Source: JABJAG01 sp038137215
GTDB lineage: Bacteria; Pseudomonadota; Alphaproteobacteria; UBA6615
Direction: 5' to 3'
DNA length: 64,000 nucleotides
Assembly (NCBI GenBank): GCA_038137215.1
Contig: JAYQBG010000006.1
Coordinates: 1 to 64,000 of the forward strand
A program made the position numbers and the translations under genes. Shown piece after piece: positions 33,036 to 42,076 of the stretch (position 1 is its first letter; each line of letters begins with the position of its first letter). A model generated the notes under the pieces. The model saw nothing but the letters and a program-made list of their open reading frames with translations. It did no database searches and was not told the origin of the DNA.

Positions 33036-34159
33036 CTGACAAGAGACGCAGCCTGGAAGAACGACTCGCGGCTCTCACGGGACGCCGCTACGCCGTGCTG
33101 ACCTCACGCGCAACGGCAGCGCTGTACTTGGCGTTTCGGGCACTCGACAGGGCGGGTAGCCGCATCGTGCTACCGGCGATCCTGTGTCCGAGCCCGGCCT
33201 ACGCAGCACTTTATGCCGGGTATCGGCTGGCTTTCTGCGATGTCGAGCCCGAAACCGGAAACATATCGGTCAGCGCGCTCGAGAGGTTGCTGACTGACAC
33301 CCCGGATGTCGCAGCCGTTCTCACAACACATCTCTACGGCCAACCGGCAAAGATGGCCGCGATCTGCGAAGTTGCCGAACGGGCTGGCGTTACCTTGATC
33401 GAAGACGGCGCCCAGGCGCTCGGAGCCACAATGCCCGATGGCAGCCCAATGGGGCGGTACGGAATCTGTTCGGTCCTGAGCTTCGGACACACGAAGATCG
33501 TCGATGTCGGATATGGCGGCGCGCTTGTATCCGATGATCAGGGCCTGGTCGAAACAATACGGCGCACCGACGCCAAACTGGCCACACCGGGCAAGGACAG
33601 GGCACGTTTATCAGCTGAATTTCGATCCGAATACTATAAAATTCGCGCGGCAGCCGAGATCGACCCGGCTGCAAACGAAGAGTTCCTCGGGTTCCCCGGG
33701 AGATACCGTTCCTTGTATCTGGATAGCTTTGACGAACCGCGGATCGCCGGCCTGGGCAAAGCCCTCGACGGTCTGGCGGCCAACTTGGACGCGCGGCGAC
33801 GCAAGGCCGCAATCTATGATGAGATTTTGGCAACAGCGGCTCTGGACCCATTGCGCAGAGATCCAGGTGCCGCACCATGGCGATATGGCGTGCGCGTCCG
33901 CGGAAACGAACAGAAGAGCGTGACGAAGGCACTGCGCGACGCCGGTTTCGATTCGAGCAACTGGTACCCGTCTCTCCATCGTTGGTTCGAGGAAAGCCGC
34001 CGGCAGGACGAATCCCTCCTGAAAAACGCCTGCACCCACGAAGAGGCGATTCTGAACCTCTGGCTGGACAACGAGACAGACGAGGCTCGCGTTAAGGCCT
34101 GTGCCGAAGCCCTCGCCGATCTTGTCTCCGGTGGGATTATCGCGAGAGCCATGTCATGA
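33032..34159 (+). CDS. DegT/DnrJ/EryC1-family aminotransferase 1
   Basis: The protein has 375 residues. It has the fold type I start YAVLTSRATAALYLAFRAL, LIEDGAQALGATM with the PLP-stacking Asp, and Lys155 in SFGHTKIVDVGYGG. Members usually aminate keto-sugars bound to nucleotides, though the active-site text here departs from PseC-type enzymes (His-Thr-Lys). It overlaps the deacetylase and pseF genes by four bases each. Substrate unknown; a sugar or nonulosonic acid precursor is likely. Confidence 0.82.
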   Translation: MTDKRRSLEERLAALTGRRYAVLTSRATAALYLAFRALDRAGSRIVLPAILCPSPAYAALYAGYRLAFCDVEPETGNISVSALERLLTDTPDVAAVLTTHLYGQPAKMAAICEVAERAGVTLIEDGAQALGATMPDGSPMGRYGICSVLSFGHTKIVDVGYGGALVSDDQGLVETIRRTDAKLATPGKDRARLSAEFRSEYYKIRAAAEIDPAANEEFLGFPGRYRSLYLDSFDEPRIAGLGKALDGLAANLDARRRKAAIYDEILATAALDPLRRDPGAAPWRYGVRVRGNEQKSVTKALRDAGFDSSNWYPSLHRWFEESRRQDESLLKNACTHEEAILNLWLDNETDEARVKACAEALADLVSGGIIARAMS

Positions 34160-34875
34160 CCCGCAGAATTGCCATTATCCCCGCACGCGGCGGCAGCACC
34201 CGCATCACCGACAAGAATATCGTCAAGTTCTGCGGCCGGCCACTGCTGGCATACGGCCTCGAAGCCGCCCGGGAGTCGAACCTTTTCGATACTATCCACA
34301 TATCGACCGACAGCGAACGCTACGCCGATATCGCAGCAGCTGAGGGCCATCCGGTCGATTTCCTGCGCGCGCCAGAAATGGCGGGGAACAACGTCTCGAT
34401 CCCGGCTGTCCTACGTTGGGTCCTCGAACAATACGCCGAACGCGGCCATACCTTCGACGAAGTCTGCCTGATCGTCGCAACCGCACCGCTTCTCGAAGCC
34501 TCGGATCTGGTTGAGGGCCAAGCGGCACTCGCCCGCTCGGGGGGGCAATTACCCGTGCTTTCTGTCGCCAGCTTCCCCGCGCCGGTCGAGCGGGCGATGT
34601 TGATCGATGAGGCTGGAATGATGCGGTTTGTCCACCCGGAACTGCGCTTCAAACATTCCCAAGAATGCCCGCCACAATATTTCGACGCCGGCGCGTTCGC
34701 CTTCTTTACCGCGTCACAAATCACCGACAGTTCGGAACGAGTTTACACCGACTACATCCCCTACATTCTCGACCGTCACAAGGCGACCGATATTAATGAG
34801 CCTGAAGACCTCGCCATGGCCGAGGTGCTCTATCTCGGCTTACAGGCGCTTTCACGCGACGGACAGGACACGTGA
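34156..34875 (+). CDS. pseF: CMP-nonulosonate (pseudaminate) cytidylyltransferase, PseF
   Basis: The enzyme activates a nonulosonic acid with CTP to the CMP-sugar. The protein has 239 residues: the nucleotide loop IPARGGSTRITDKNIVKF (in place of the common KRIPxKN), IHISTDSERYADIA, the PseF-like phrase PVERAMLIDEAGMMRFVHP and PQYFDAGAFAFF with the metal-binding Asp. The PVERA and YFDAG text favours PseF over NeuA. It overlaps both neighbours by four bases. The donor product would be used by one of the GT-B-like proteins nearby. Confidence 0.85.
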   Translation: MTRRIAIIPARGGSTRITDKNIVKFCGRPLLAYGLEAARESNLFDTIHISTDSERYADIAAAEGHPVDFLRAPEMAGNNVSIPAVLRWVLEQYAERGHTFDEVCLIVATAPLLEASDLVEGQAALARSGGQLPVLSVASFPAPVERAMLIDEAGMMRFVHPELRFKHSQECPPQYFDAGAFAFFTASQITDSSERVYTDYIPYILDRHKATDINEPEDLAMAEVLYLGLQALSRDGQDT

Positions 34876-35867
34876 CGGAACGGCGCCTCAAAACCCTCAT
34901 CGTCGGCTGCGGTCACATTGCCGGCGGCGTCGGCCTACCGGCATGCGACAACGAAGCCCTGAGCCATGTTGCAGCATATGCCGCCGACGGCCGCTTCGAG
35001 ATCACGGCCTGTGTTGACCCGGACATGGAGCGCCGCGATCGGTTCACCAGAGACTGGGATGTAGGTACGGCCTATCCCGATCTCAACGCAGCTCTCGCGG
35101 ACGACAGATCCTACGATGTCGCGAGCATATGCACACCATCTGACACCCACGCCGACGCCCTCGCCCAACTCCTTGATTCGAACGTCGGTCTCGTTCTGTG
35201 CGAAAAGCCTCTCACGACAAGTCTGCAGGATACGGAGCGTATGGTCGGGGCCTATGCACAGGCAGGCAAGCCGCTTGCCGTCGCCCTTACACGACGCTGG
35301 CACCGTGCGGTCCACCAAGTTACCTCCGAACTAAGCGATGGGACATGGGGCCGCGTGCAATCGGTTCACGCACGCTATTCCAGGGGCATTCGAAACACAG
35401 GCACTCATATCATCGATCTTCTACTCTTGCTGGTCGGTCCCATGACGGTGCGCTATGCGGGCAACCCACGCCATGACTACGCGCCCGACGATCCCACGAT
35501 CGACGCAATACTTATGACCAATGACGGCGCAGCCGTACATCTGATGGGCAGTGACGGCCGCGAATTCAGCTTGCTCGAAATGGAACTCGTGACGGAAAAA
35601 GGTGCGATCACCTTCGAGGACTGGGGCACAAAAGTGCGGCGGCGGCCGACTGTCACCTACCGCTATGCGCCAGATACAGTGACCCTCGACCATGGAAGCT
35701 GGGCCGAATACGGTGCGGGCGGATCCTTCGAGGCGATGGTGGACAATGTCTATCGTACCGCCTTGCGTGGCGAAGCGCTGGCCTGCGACGGCTCTCACGC
35801 TGTCGCGGCAGAACGCCTGATCGAAGCACTTATCGAAACCGCGACCCGAAGCGAGACCGCAGCATGA
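34872..35867 (+). CDS. Gfo/Idh/MocA-family oxidoreductase
   Basis: The protein has 331 residues from a GTG start (GTGA overlap with pseF). The N-terminal NAD(P) fold has LIVGCGHIAGGVGLPA, and the family motif CEKPLTTSLQDTERM (with the conserved Lys) lies near 112-126. The C-terminal domain holds the sheet (RYSRGIRNTGTHIIDLLLLL) with the usual His. It oxidises or reduces a sugar hydroxyl or keto group. It is coupled to the DegT gene behind it (ATGA), so a pair making a keto-sugar and then an aminosugar is likely, as in other nucleotide-sugar pathways. Confidence 0.85.
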   Translation: MTERRLKTLIVGCGHIAGGVGLPACDNEALSHVAAYAADGRFEITACVDPDMERRDRFTRDWDVGTAYPDLNAALADDRSYDVASICTPSDTHADALAQLLDSNVGLVLCEKPLTTSLQDTERMVGAYAQAGKPLAVALTRRWHRAVHQVTSELSDGTWGRVQSVHARYSRGIRNTGTHIIDLLLLLVGPMTVRYAGNPRHDYAPDDPTIDAILMTNDGAAVHLMGSDGREFSLLEMELVTEKGAITFEDWGTKVRRRPTVTYRYAPDTVTLDHGSWAEYGAGGSFEAMVDNVYRTALRGEALACDGSHAVAAERLIEALIETATRSETAA

Positions 35868-37120
35868 GCAGTTTGGCCCTATTCGGTGGGAAACCTGAAA
35901 TCGAAACACCGCTCGCAACCTATAACAGGATCGGAGATGCTGAGCGTGCAGCGGTGCTCGACACCCTCGAGAGTGGTGTCTTGTCCGGCTATATCGGGGC
36001 GCCGGGCCCGGAATTCGACGGCGGGCCCAAGGTTCAGGAACTTGAAGACCGTTGGGCAGAGATGTTCGACACCGCTCACGCGGTTGCCGTGAATTCCGCA
36101 TCATCGGGCCTGTTCGCAGCTCTCGGCGCCTGTGGCGTCGGACCCGGCGACGAGGTCATCGTCCCGCCCTACACCATGTCTGCGACCGCCGTCGCACCTT
36201 ACGTGTACGGCGGTATCCCAGTGTTTGTTGATATTGAACCCGAAACCTTCTGCATCGACATCGAACGCGTCCGCGCAGCCATCACCGATCGCACGAAGGC
36301 CATTATCGCGGTTAACCTGTTCGGGCATCCGGCCCGTCTCGCGGAACTTCGAGCCCTGGCAGACCTTCATGGAATCTGTCTCGTTGAGGACAATGCGCAA
36401 GCACCACTCGCGACCGAGAATGGCGTTCTGTCCGGAACTATCGGCCATATCGGCGTGTTCAGCCTGAACCGCCACAAACACATCCAGACCGGGGAAGGCG
36501 GGGTCTGCACGACCGACGATGCCGATCTGGCGTTTCGCCTCAAGCTGATTCGCAACCACGGCGAAAATCTGATCGAACACCATGCCGCCCATGCCGAACG
36601 TGACCTGGTCGGCTTCAACTATCGACTGACGGAGCTTTCGGCAGCCGTCGGACTTGCGCAACTCAACCGAGCCCCGGAAATCGTCGCGGAACGCGAGGCA
36701 TTCGCACTCCGGCTGTCCTCTGGCGTGTCGGGGCTTCCAGGTCTGACTCCCCCACATGTGCGCGCAGGCTGCCGCCACACCTTCTACGCCTGGCCAATGC
36801 GCTATGACGAAAATGTGGTCGGCATACCGCGGAGCGCGTTCCTGCAGGCCATGGCAGCCGAAGGTGTGCCGTTGGACGGCGGGTATGTGGCACCACTTTA
36901 CAGGCTGCCCGTTTTTGCGGCGCGCGAATCCCGGGGCGGCGCGCCTGAATGCCCAGTGACCGAACAGATGCACAACCAAGAAGAGGTCGGGTTTGGCATC
37001 TGCGCGTTCGAACTGTCCGACATGCTGATCGACCGCATCGCTGCTGCATTCCACAAAGTCTATGAGAACCGGACGGAACTGGAAGACCTCTCGACGGTCT
37101 CAGCTGCCCGATCGAAATGA
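35864..37120 (+). CDS. DegT/DnrJ/EryC1-family aminotransferase 2
   Basis: The protein has 418 residues. It starts LALFGGKPEIETPLATYN, as do many DegT proteins paired with Gfo/Idh enzymes. It carries NSASSGLFAALGACGVGPGD, LVEDNAQAPLATE and the PLP lysine Lys205 in SLNRHKHIQTGEGG, a recognised variant of the family. With the oxidoreductase before it (four-base overlap) it probably turns a sugar hydroxyl into an amine. It overlaps the next gene by four bases. Confidence 0.85.
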   Translation: MSSLALFGGKPEIETPLATYNRIGDAERAAVLDTLESGVLSGYIGAPGPEFDGGPKVQELEDRWAEMFDTAHAVAVNSASSGLFAALGACGVGPGDEVIVPPYTMSATAVAPYVYGGIPVFVDIEPETFCIDIERVRAAITDRTKAIIAVNLFGHPARLAELRALADLHGICLVEDNAQAPLATENGVLSGTIGHIGVFSLNRHKHIQTGEGGVCTTDDADLAFRLKLIRNHGENLIEHHAAHAERDLVGFNYRLTELSAAVGLAQLNRAPEIVAEREAFALRLSSGVSGLPGLTPPHVRAGCRHTFYAWPMRYDENVVGIPRSAFLQAMAAEGVPLDGGYVAPLYRLPVFAARESRGGAPECPVTEQMHNQEEVGFGICAFELSDMLIDRIAAAFHKVYENRTELEDLSTVSAARSK

Positions 37121-38154
37121 CCGGCAACCTCGTCTTCTTCGCCCGCGACCCGGGCAATGCCAATCAACTCGTGGCACTTCACGAGTTAGTCCACGCGCAG
37201 ATGGCGGGCCACGATTCCGGCACCCTCTCAGCTGGTGCCGACAGACTGGTTGCCGAACTGGCCGGCGGCCGCACGCCAGGCCAGATTATGGTTTTCGGAA
37301 GCGGCGTCGGCGCGCAGGTGCTGTCGGCTGCCGGCATCGAGGTCATGACCGATCCGGCGGATGCGCTACTTCAGGAGCCCGTGGGATTGTTCCGCGAGCG
37401 ACGCGTGGGCACCGTCGTGACCGGCTTGTCGGACCGCGATGACCGTACACCCCAAGCGCTGTGGCGCGCCGCGGCCGTCTGTGGTGCCAAGTGCGTCGCA
37501 CTCGCAGATGACACCACCATTGCGACAAAGCACGCAAAGAAGGATTTGATGGAACGGTTTCGCGATCGTGATGGCCGCGAGATATTCCCTGACTTGCTTT
37601 GCGTTGTGGACGAGAAATCCCGGGACGCCATCGTCGCAGCCGGCATTCCCGAGCAAACAGTCCGGGTCATCGGCAACCTCCATTTGCGACGCTTTTGTCA
37701 GCTGGCGCAGTCGATCGACCGGCACAGGATCGAAGCGGTCCGCCGGGAATGGAACGCGACCGACGAGAGCACCATCGTGCTCTATGCCTCCGAGCCGATC
37801 ACTCAAATGCAGAAACACGGCAAGCAGCGTGACCATGACGAACTGCGCCTGCTTTCAGAACTCATTGACCGGGTCCGAACAAACAGGCTTGAAGACGCGG
37901 TACCTTGCGACGGTAACACCATCGTTGTCGTCCGCCCTCACCCGCGTGATGAAGTCGCAAAGTTCGAGCCATATCTATCCGATGACGCACCACGCACCAT
38001 CATCAGTCGCGTCGGTTCGAGCGCTGAGGCGATCCTCGCCGCCGATGCCGTCGTCGGCATCACATCCATGCTGCTCGTCGAAGCCGCGGCACTAGAACGG
38101 CCGAGCGTCAGCCTGATCGATTTCGACCCGCAAGCTGCGGCCCGCAGCACCTGA
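37117..38154 (+). CDS. GT-B-like protein of unknown function
   Basis: The protein has 345 residues. It starts NLVFFARDPGNANQLVAL, and a second Rossmann-like half has TIVLYASEPITQMQKHGKQ, VVVRPHPRDEVAKFEPYL and ILAADAVVGITSMLLVEAAAL. The RPHPRDE and GITSMLLVEAA motifs occur in CDP-glycerol- or sialyl-like GT-B proteins. A role as a nonulosonic acid transferase is possible given pseF in the same operon, but I cannot confirm it. It overlaps the previous gene by four bases. Confidence 0.6.
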   Translation: MTGNLVFFARDPGNANQLVALHELVHAQMAGHDSGTLSAGADRLVAELAGGRTPGQIMVFGSGVGAQVLSAAGIEVMTDPADALLQEPVGLFRERRVGTVVTGLSDRDDRTPQALWRAAAVCGAKCVALADDTTIATKHAKKDLMERFRDRDGREIFPDLLCVVDEKSRDAIVAAGIPEQTVRVIGNLHLRRFCQLAQSIDRHRIEAVRREWNATDESTIVLYASEPITQMQKHGKQRDHDELRLLSELIDRVRTNRLEDAVPCDGNTIVVVRPHPRDEVAKFEPYLSDDAPRTIISRVGSSAEAILAADAVVGITSMLLVEAAALERPSVSLIDFDPQAAARST

Positions 38155-38162
38155 GGTTCTCC

Positions 38163-39455
38163 ATGTCCCGATACCGAATCGTTATCCGTGCCTTCACGCT
38201 CCGCCGCGATGCCGCCGCCGCAATGCTTTTCGCCGAGCTGCTCAAGCAGAAGGGTGCTGACGTCGTGATCGCGTCGGGCCGAGACTTCCAGCGTACGGTA
38301 CGCCGCTGGAACCCCGACGCCATCATCGTGAATACAGTCGGCCAGATACCGCGCCTGATGAAACAGGCACCGGAAGCCGCGATCGTGTTGTGGCCCGGCG
38401 AGGGTGCCCAAGCCATCGAAAGCAGCGATGCAATGCAATTGGGAGAGTGGCCGGATGCCTATGAAAGGCTCGATCTGGCACTGCTCTGGGGCCGAAAGAC
38501 GAAAGAGTTCTTTCACCAAACCTTGCCTGATGCCGACCACTCGAAACTGGTTGTTTGCGGCAACCCGCGTCTCGACGTCACCAAGTTCAACCCCGGCCTC
38601 GTAACGCGCGAGCGCAAGACCGTTGGATTTGTCGGCCGCTATCACTCTTTGAATCGGTACAACGCCGTACCCGCCGTGTTTTCCCTGCAATATCCAAACA
38701 AGCGCGACGGCGTCGTCTGGCAGGTGGAAAATTTCATATCGATGATCACGATCATCCATCGCATCATCGAAGAGACGGACCTCAACATCTCCATTCGACC
38801 CCATCCCCTCGAAGCCCCCGAAGGATATGACTTTGTGAACGAGGGGCCGTTCAAGGGACGTATCGAAATCGACGATAGTGTGGATCTCGCAGCCTGGACC
38901 GCGCGGCAGCGAGTGATCGTCGCGCCGTCCTCACAGAGCTTTTACGAATCCTACGTTCTGCGAATTCCAACCATCAACCTCGACCCCCTGACGGGCAACG
39001 CCGAGTTGATCCGAAGGCTGACCCCACACGCCGCGATGTCACAGCTGGTGAGTTTCAATCCAGAAACCTATGACGAAGTGATGGCCTTGATCGCAGATCC
39101 GCCCGAAGCCCCGCATACGAACGACGAGCTTGATCGGCATCTCAACGAGTTCCACGACTGGTTTACACCGCACTCAGCGTTGTCCCGCGGCGCTGATGCG
39201 ACAATGAACATGCTGCAGAACCGCACCCGGCCACGCGGCAGACATTTGCCGACACCCCTTCTCAACCTTTGGGACCGGCTGTCCTTCCTGCGGGTGCATC
39301 GGCGTGACCCGCTGCATCAGAACTTCAATTTTCACAAAAACTTCCATCATCCTCCCGCCTACTTTGACGAGATTCTGGATAATATCGAGGCGGGACAAAC
39401 CCTCCTTCAGGCCAATATGTCGCGATCGGAAGGAATAGAAACTGATGCCGCTTGA
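38163..39455 (+). CDS. Surface carbohydrate biosynthesis protein (GT-B-like)
   Basis: The protein has 430 residues. It starts YRIVIRAFTLRRDAAAAMLF and has LWPGEGAQAI, LLWGRKTKEFFHQTL, VVCGNPRLDVTKFNPG, ISIRPHPLEAPEGYDF and VIVAPSSQSFYESYVLRIPTINLDPL. This layout is that of surface-carbohydrate proteins related to GT-B capsule enzymes, where RPHP and the late Ser/Glu loop bind the donor. It lies eight bases after the previous gene, so it ends the coupled run begun at pseG. It is a further candidate to transfer the CMP-activated acid. Donor and acceptor are unknown. Confidence 0.68.
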   Translation: MSRYRIVIRAFTLRRDAAAAMLFAELLKQKGADVVIASGRDFQRTVRRWNPDAIIVNTVGQIPRLMKQAPEAAIVLWPGEGAQAIESSDAMQLGEWPDAYERLDLALLWGRKTKEFFHQTLPDADHSKLVVCGNPRLDVTKFNPGLVTRERKTVGFVGRYHSLNRYNAVPAVFSLQYPNKRDGVVWQVENFISMITIIHRIIEETDLNISIRPHPLEAPEGYDFVNEGPFKGRIEIDDSVDLAAWTARQRVIVAPSSQSFYESYVLRIPTINLDPLTGNAELIRRLTPHAAMSQLVSFNPETYDEVMALIADPPEAPHTNDELDRHLNEFHDWFTPHSALSRGADATMNMLQNRTRPRGRHLPTPLLNLWDRLSFLRVHRRDPLHQNFNFHKNFHHPPAYFDEILDNIEAGQTLLQANMSRSEGIETDAA

Positions 39456-39521
39456 CGGCCTCCACTTCAGTAACGAAAACGTTCCACGATAGCGACGAAA
39501 TTGCGACACACAGAAAACGAA

Positions 39522-40391
39522 ATGCACCAAGACGCAAACGGGACGGCCGGCTCATCCGTCGTTGTCTATCTCGGCTATCACAAGACCGCGAGCAAATGGA
39601 TCTGGCAGCACCTTTTCCGGGACCACTATCCGTGCCGGCAGGTCAATATGTACCGGCAGTCCATGGACGACATCCGTGCGGCGGTCGATTCCAGCACGGG
39701 CCCCTTCATGCTGCGCCAGCGGATTGAAAACGGCAGTCTCGGCGCCCAGCCCCCCGCGCTCGCCGAAACCATCGACCGCAACTTTCCCGGCGCACGGGTC
39801 GTTCTCGGAATCCGGTCCCAGCGTTCCATGCTGGCTTCCCATTACGGCCAGTACGTCACCAATGGCGGACGGATGGGGTTCAACAAGTATCTTCGCGAAA
39901 CCGTGAAGACCAAGTGGCACTATCACGACGTCCTGGCACCCTTGATGGAGCATTTCGGCGCGCGCATGCTCGTGTACCTGTTCGAGGATCTGCGCGAAGA
40001 CTCCTTTGCGCTTCTGTGCCGGTTACGTGATTTTATCGGCGAGCCCGCGCAGGGACTCTCCGACGACGAGGTCCGACAGATCGCACAAATCCCGCCGCTC
40101 AACCCCCAGAGGAACGACTTGGTGATTGACACGATGCTACTGCTCAACCGGCTACGCATGCGCCACGAGAAGAATGCTATCATTCCGGAGATTCGCAGGC
40201 CCGGACACGATCACATACTTGTCGAAGGCGCGGACTATCTGGGACGCAAGCACCGGGAGCGGTCAGGTCGTCCGCTGCGTTACAGGCGCTATGACGATCA
40301 GGGCATACTCGACGAGACATATGCCGAAGGAAATCGTGCGCTTTCGGCCTTATTGGGCTGGGACTTGTCTCAGTACGGCTACCCGAGCTGA
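39522..40391 (+). CDS. Sulfotransferase-like protein
   Basis: The protein has 289 residues from ATG 39522. The 5'-phosphosulfate loop is YLGYHKTASKWIWQHLF (about 16-32) and the 3'-phosphate-binding stretch is VVLGIRSQRSMLASHYGQYV (about 90-109). These are the two PAPS-binding blocks of carbohydrate sulfotransferases. It would use PAPS from CysD/CysNC to sulfate the glycan. A TTG at 39501 is a weaker start. It is followed by a sulfatase-fold membrane protein, which may act on the same kind of group. Confidence 0.75.
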   Translation: MHQDANGTAGSSVVVYLGYHKTASKWIWQHLFRDHYPCRQVNMYRQSMDDIRAAVDSSTGPFMLRQRIENGSLGAQPPALAETIDRNFPGARVVLGIRSQRSMLASHYGQYVTNGGRMGFNKYLRETVKTKWHYHDVLAPLMEHFGARMLVYLFEDLREDSFALLCRLRDFIGEPAQGLSDDEVRQIAQIPPLNPQRNDLVIDTMLLLNRLRMRHEKNAIIPEIRRPGHDHILVEGADYLGRKHRERSGRPLRYRRYDDQGILDETYAEGNRALSALLGWDLSQYGYPS

Positions 40392-40465
40392 GCCAAGGCC
40401 GCGGACCCGGAAAGAAGAGAAGACAGCGCGATGCAAGCCCTGGAAAATCCAGACGGAGTACTGGC

Positions 40466-42007
40466 GTGAAAGCGATCCTCCGTGACCTGACGCCCCTGCT
40501 GCTGCTGATCAGCTGGCCGTTTGTCGCCTTTCTGGCGAACAACAGAGATCAGGTCCTCCAGCTTGAAGACGTTCTCGTCCCTTGGCTGATCGTAGCCGTG
40601 CTCGCGATCGCACTTGCGCTCCTCATCGCGCGGGGCATCGGCAGACACCCCACCGGGCGCGTCGCCATCACGCTCGGCTTTCTCGGCGTTGTCTTCTTCA
40701 GCTTCGGCGCACTTGCCGACCTCATGATTCTTCTCGGCGTCCGCCTCGGCACAGTCTGGCTGGCCACCTGGTTGGTGGTTTTTCTGCTTGTCGGGGCCAT
40801 CGCCTGGTTCCTGTCGCGACGGCCGGCGGCGTACTCCTTTGCAACTGTGGTCGCGCTCGCCCTGATCGCCTGGCCGGCACTGCAACTCGTGACGGACGGA
40901 GTCGCGACCGTGGAGTCGCTTGACGCAGGATCGCAGACCGATACGGCCGCCCAGCAACGCCCGGCGGCGGAGAGCCGCCCGAATGTTTACTGGTTTCTGC
41001 TGGACGGCTATATCCGCGACGACGCTCTGGCGCGTTACTTCGACTACGACAATGAGCCGTTTCTGTCTTCGCTGTCCGGGCAGGGCTTCCGCATCGGCAC
41101 GTCCAGCTTCGCGAATTATGACAACACGATGCTGTCGCTCACTTCGACGCTGACCAGCGAGTACCGGCAGTTGCCAGATGGTGACGCGCCGGATGCGGAC
41201 GAGCAGGTCAGTATTCTCTCCGGTTTCAATCCCGTGGTCAGCAGATTCATTTCACTGGGCTATCGTTACATTCACGCACCCTACGCCGGGGCGGCAAAAA
41301 CCCAGTGCGGCGGTCAGGAGGACCGGTGTATCCGCGCGCGCCCAAGTGGCAGCATTCCGCTGAACTCGGTGCAGGTGAGCCTTCTGCAACTTACGCCCCT
41401 GTTCCGGGTCTTGCGCCAACTGGTGGACGGAGCATTCCGTTACGACCATATCTTTGTCGAAGATGTCATGTCCGGTCTGGGCACCGCGCAGTCAGAGCCC
41501 TTCTTCCTATTTGCACACATTCTGTCGCCGCACGCACCGCCCCGATATTCTGCGGATTGCAAGCGGCTTAACGGCATTGGCGAACGCATTGATGTGGGCG
41601 AGGACACCTATGATCCGGCGCAATTCCGCATCGACACGAAATGCACGAGCCAGTCGGTCGGCCGCGCCATTCGCGACATCATTGCGTCTGACCCGACGGA
41701 CCCGATAATCATTCTGCAGGGCGATCACGGTTTCAAGTTCCGCCTCCCGGGTGAACCGTCAGCCGGACCGGAAGCAGCCGCAACGGGTGAGGGACTGTTT
41801 CGCCGGCTGGCGATCCTGAACGCCATGCGGCTGCCGAACAAATGCCGGGACACATTCACTTCCTCGCTGACGCCCATAAATACGTTTCCTCTGTTATTTG
41901 CCTGCATAGAAGGCCGCCCGCCGAATCTCAAACCGGACCGTCATTTCATCCGGCCAACTGGCTCGGAGGGCGGTATTCTCGAAGTTCGTCCTGGCCTGTC
42001 CGAATGA
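40466..42007 (+). CDS. Membrane-anchored sulfatase/alkaline-phosphatase-fold protein (paralogue)
   Basis: The protein has 513 residues from GTG 40466 (GGAGTACTGGC before it). About five membrane helices fill residues 1-140, then comes the periplasmic domain NVYWFLLDGYIRDDALARYF, the nucleophile region FANYDNTMLSLTSTL and the metal site GDHGFKF. It is paralogous to the minus-strand protein at 20564-22075 along the whole length (shared LGYRYIHA, SLLQLTPLF-type and PFFLFAHILSPH phrases). It may transfer or hydrolyse a phospho- or sulfo-group on the outer-face glycan. It has no small partner gene beside it, unlike the other copy. Confidence 0.78.
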   Translation: MKAILRDLTPLLLLISWPFVAFLANNRDQVLQLEDVLVPWLIVAVLAIALALLIARGIGRHPTGRVAITLGFLGVVFFSFGALADLMILLGVRLGTVWLATWLVVFLLVGAIAWFLSRRPAAYSFATVVALALIAWPALQLVTDGVATVESLDAGSQTDTAAQQRPAAESRPNVYWFLLDGYIRDDALARYFDYDNEPFLSSLSGQGFRIGTSSFANYDNTMLSLTSTLTSEYRQLPDGDAPDADEQVSILSGFNPVVSRFISLGYRYIHAPYAGAAKTQCGGQEDRCIRARPSGSIPLNSVQVSLLQLTPLFRVLRQLVDGAFRYDHIFVEDVMSGLGTAQSEPFFLFAHILSPHAPPRYSADCKRLNGIGERIDVGEDTYDPAQFRIDTKCTSQSVGRAIRDIIASDPTDPIIILQGDHGFKFRLPGEPSAGPEAAATGEGLFRRLAILNAMRLPNKCRDTFTSSLTPINTFPLLFACIEGRPPNLKPDRHFIRPTGSEGGILEVRPGLSE

Positions 42008-42076
42008 TCGCGATGTGAGAGAAGAGCGATGAGGGGCCTTTAAGGGGTCTCGAGAACCTGTCATGGAGTACTGGTC

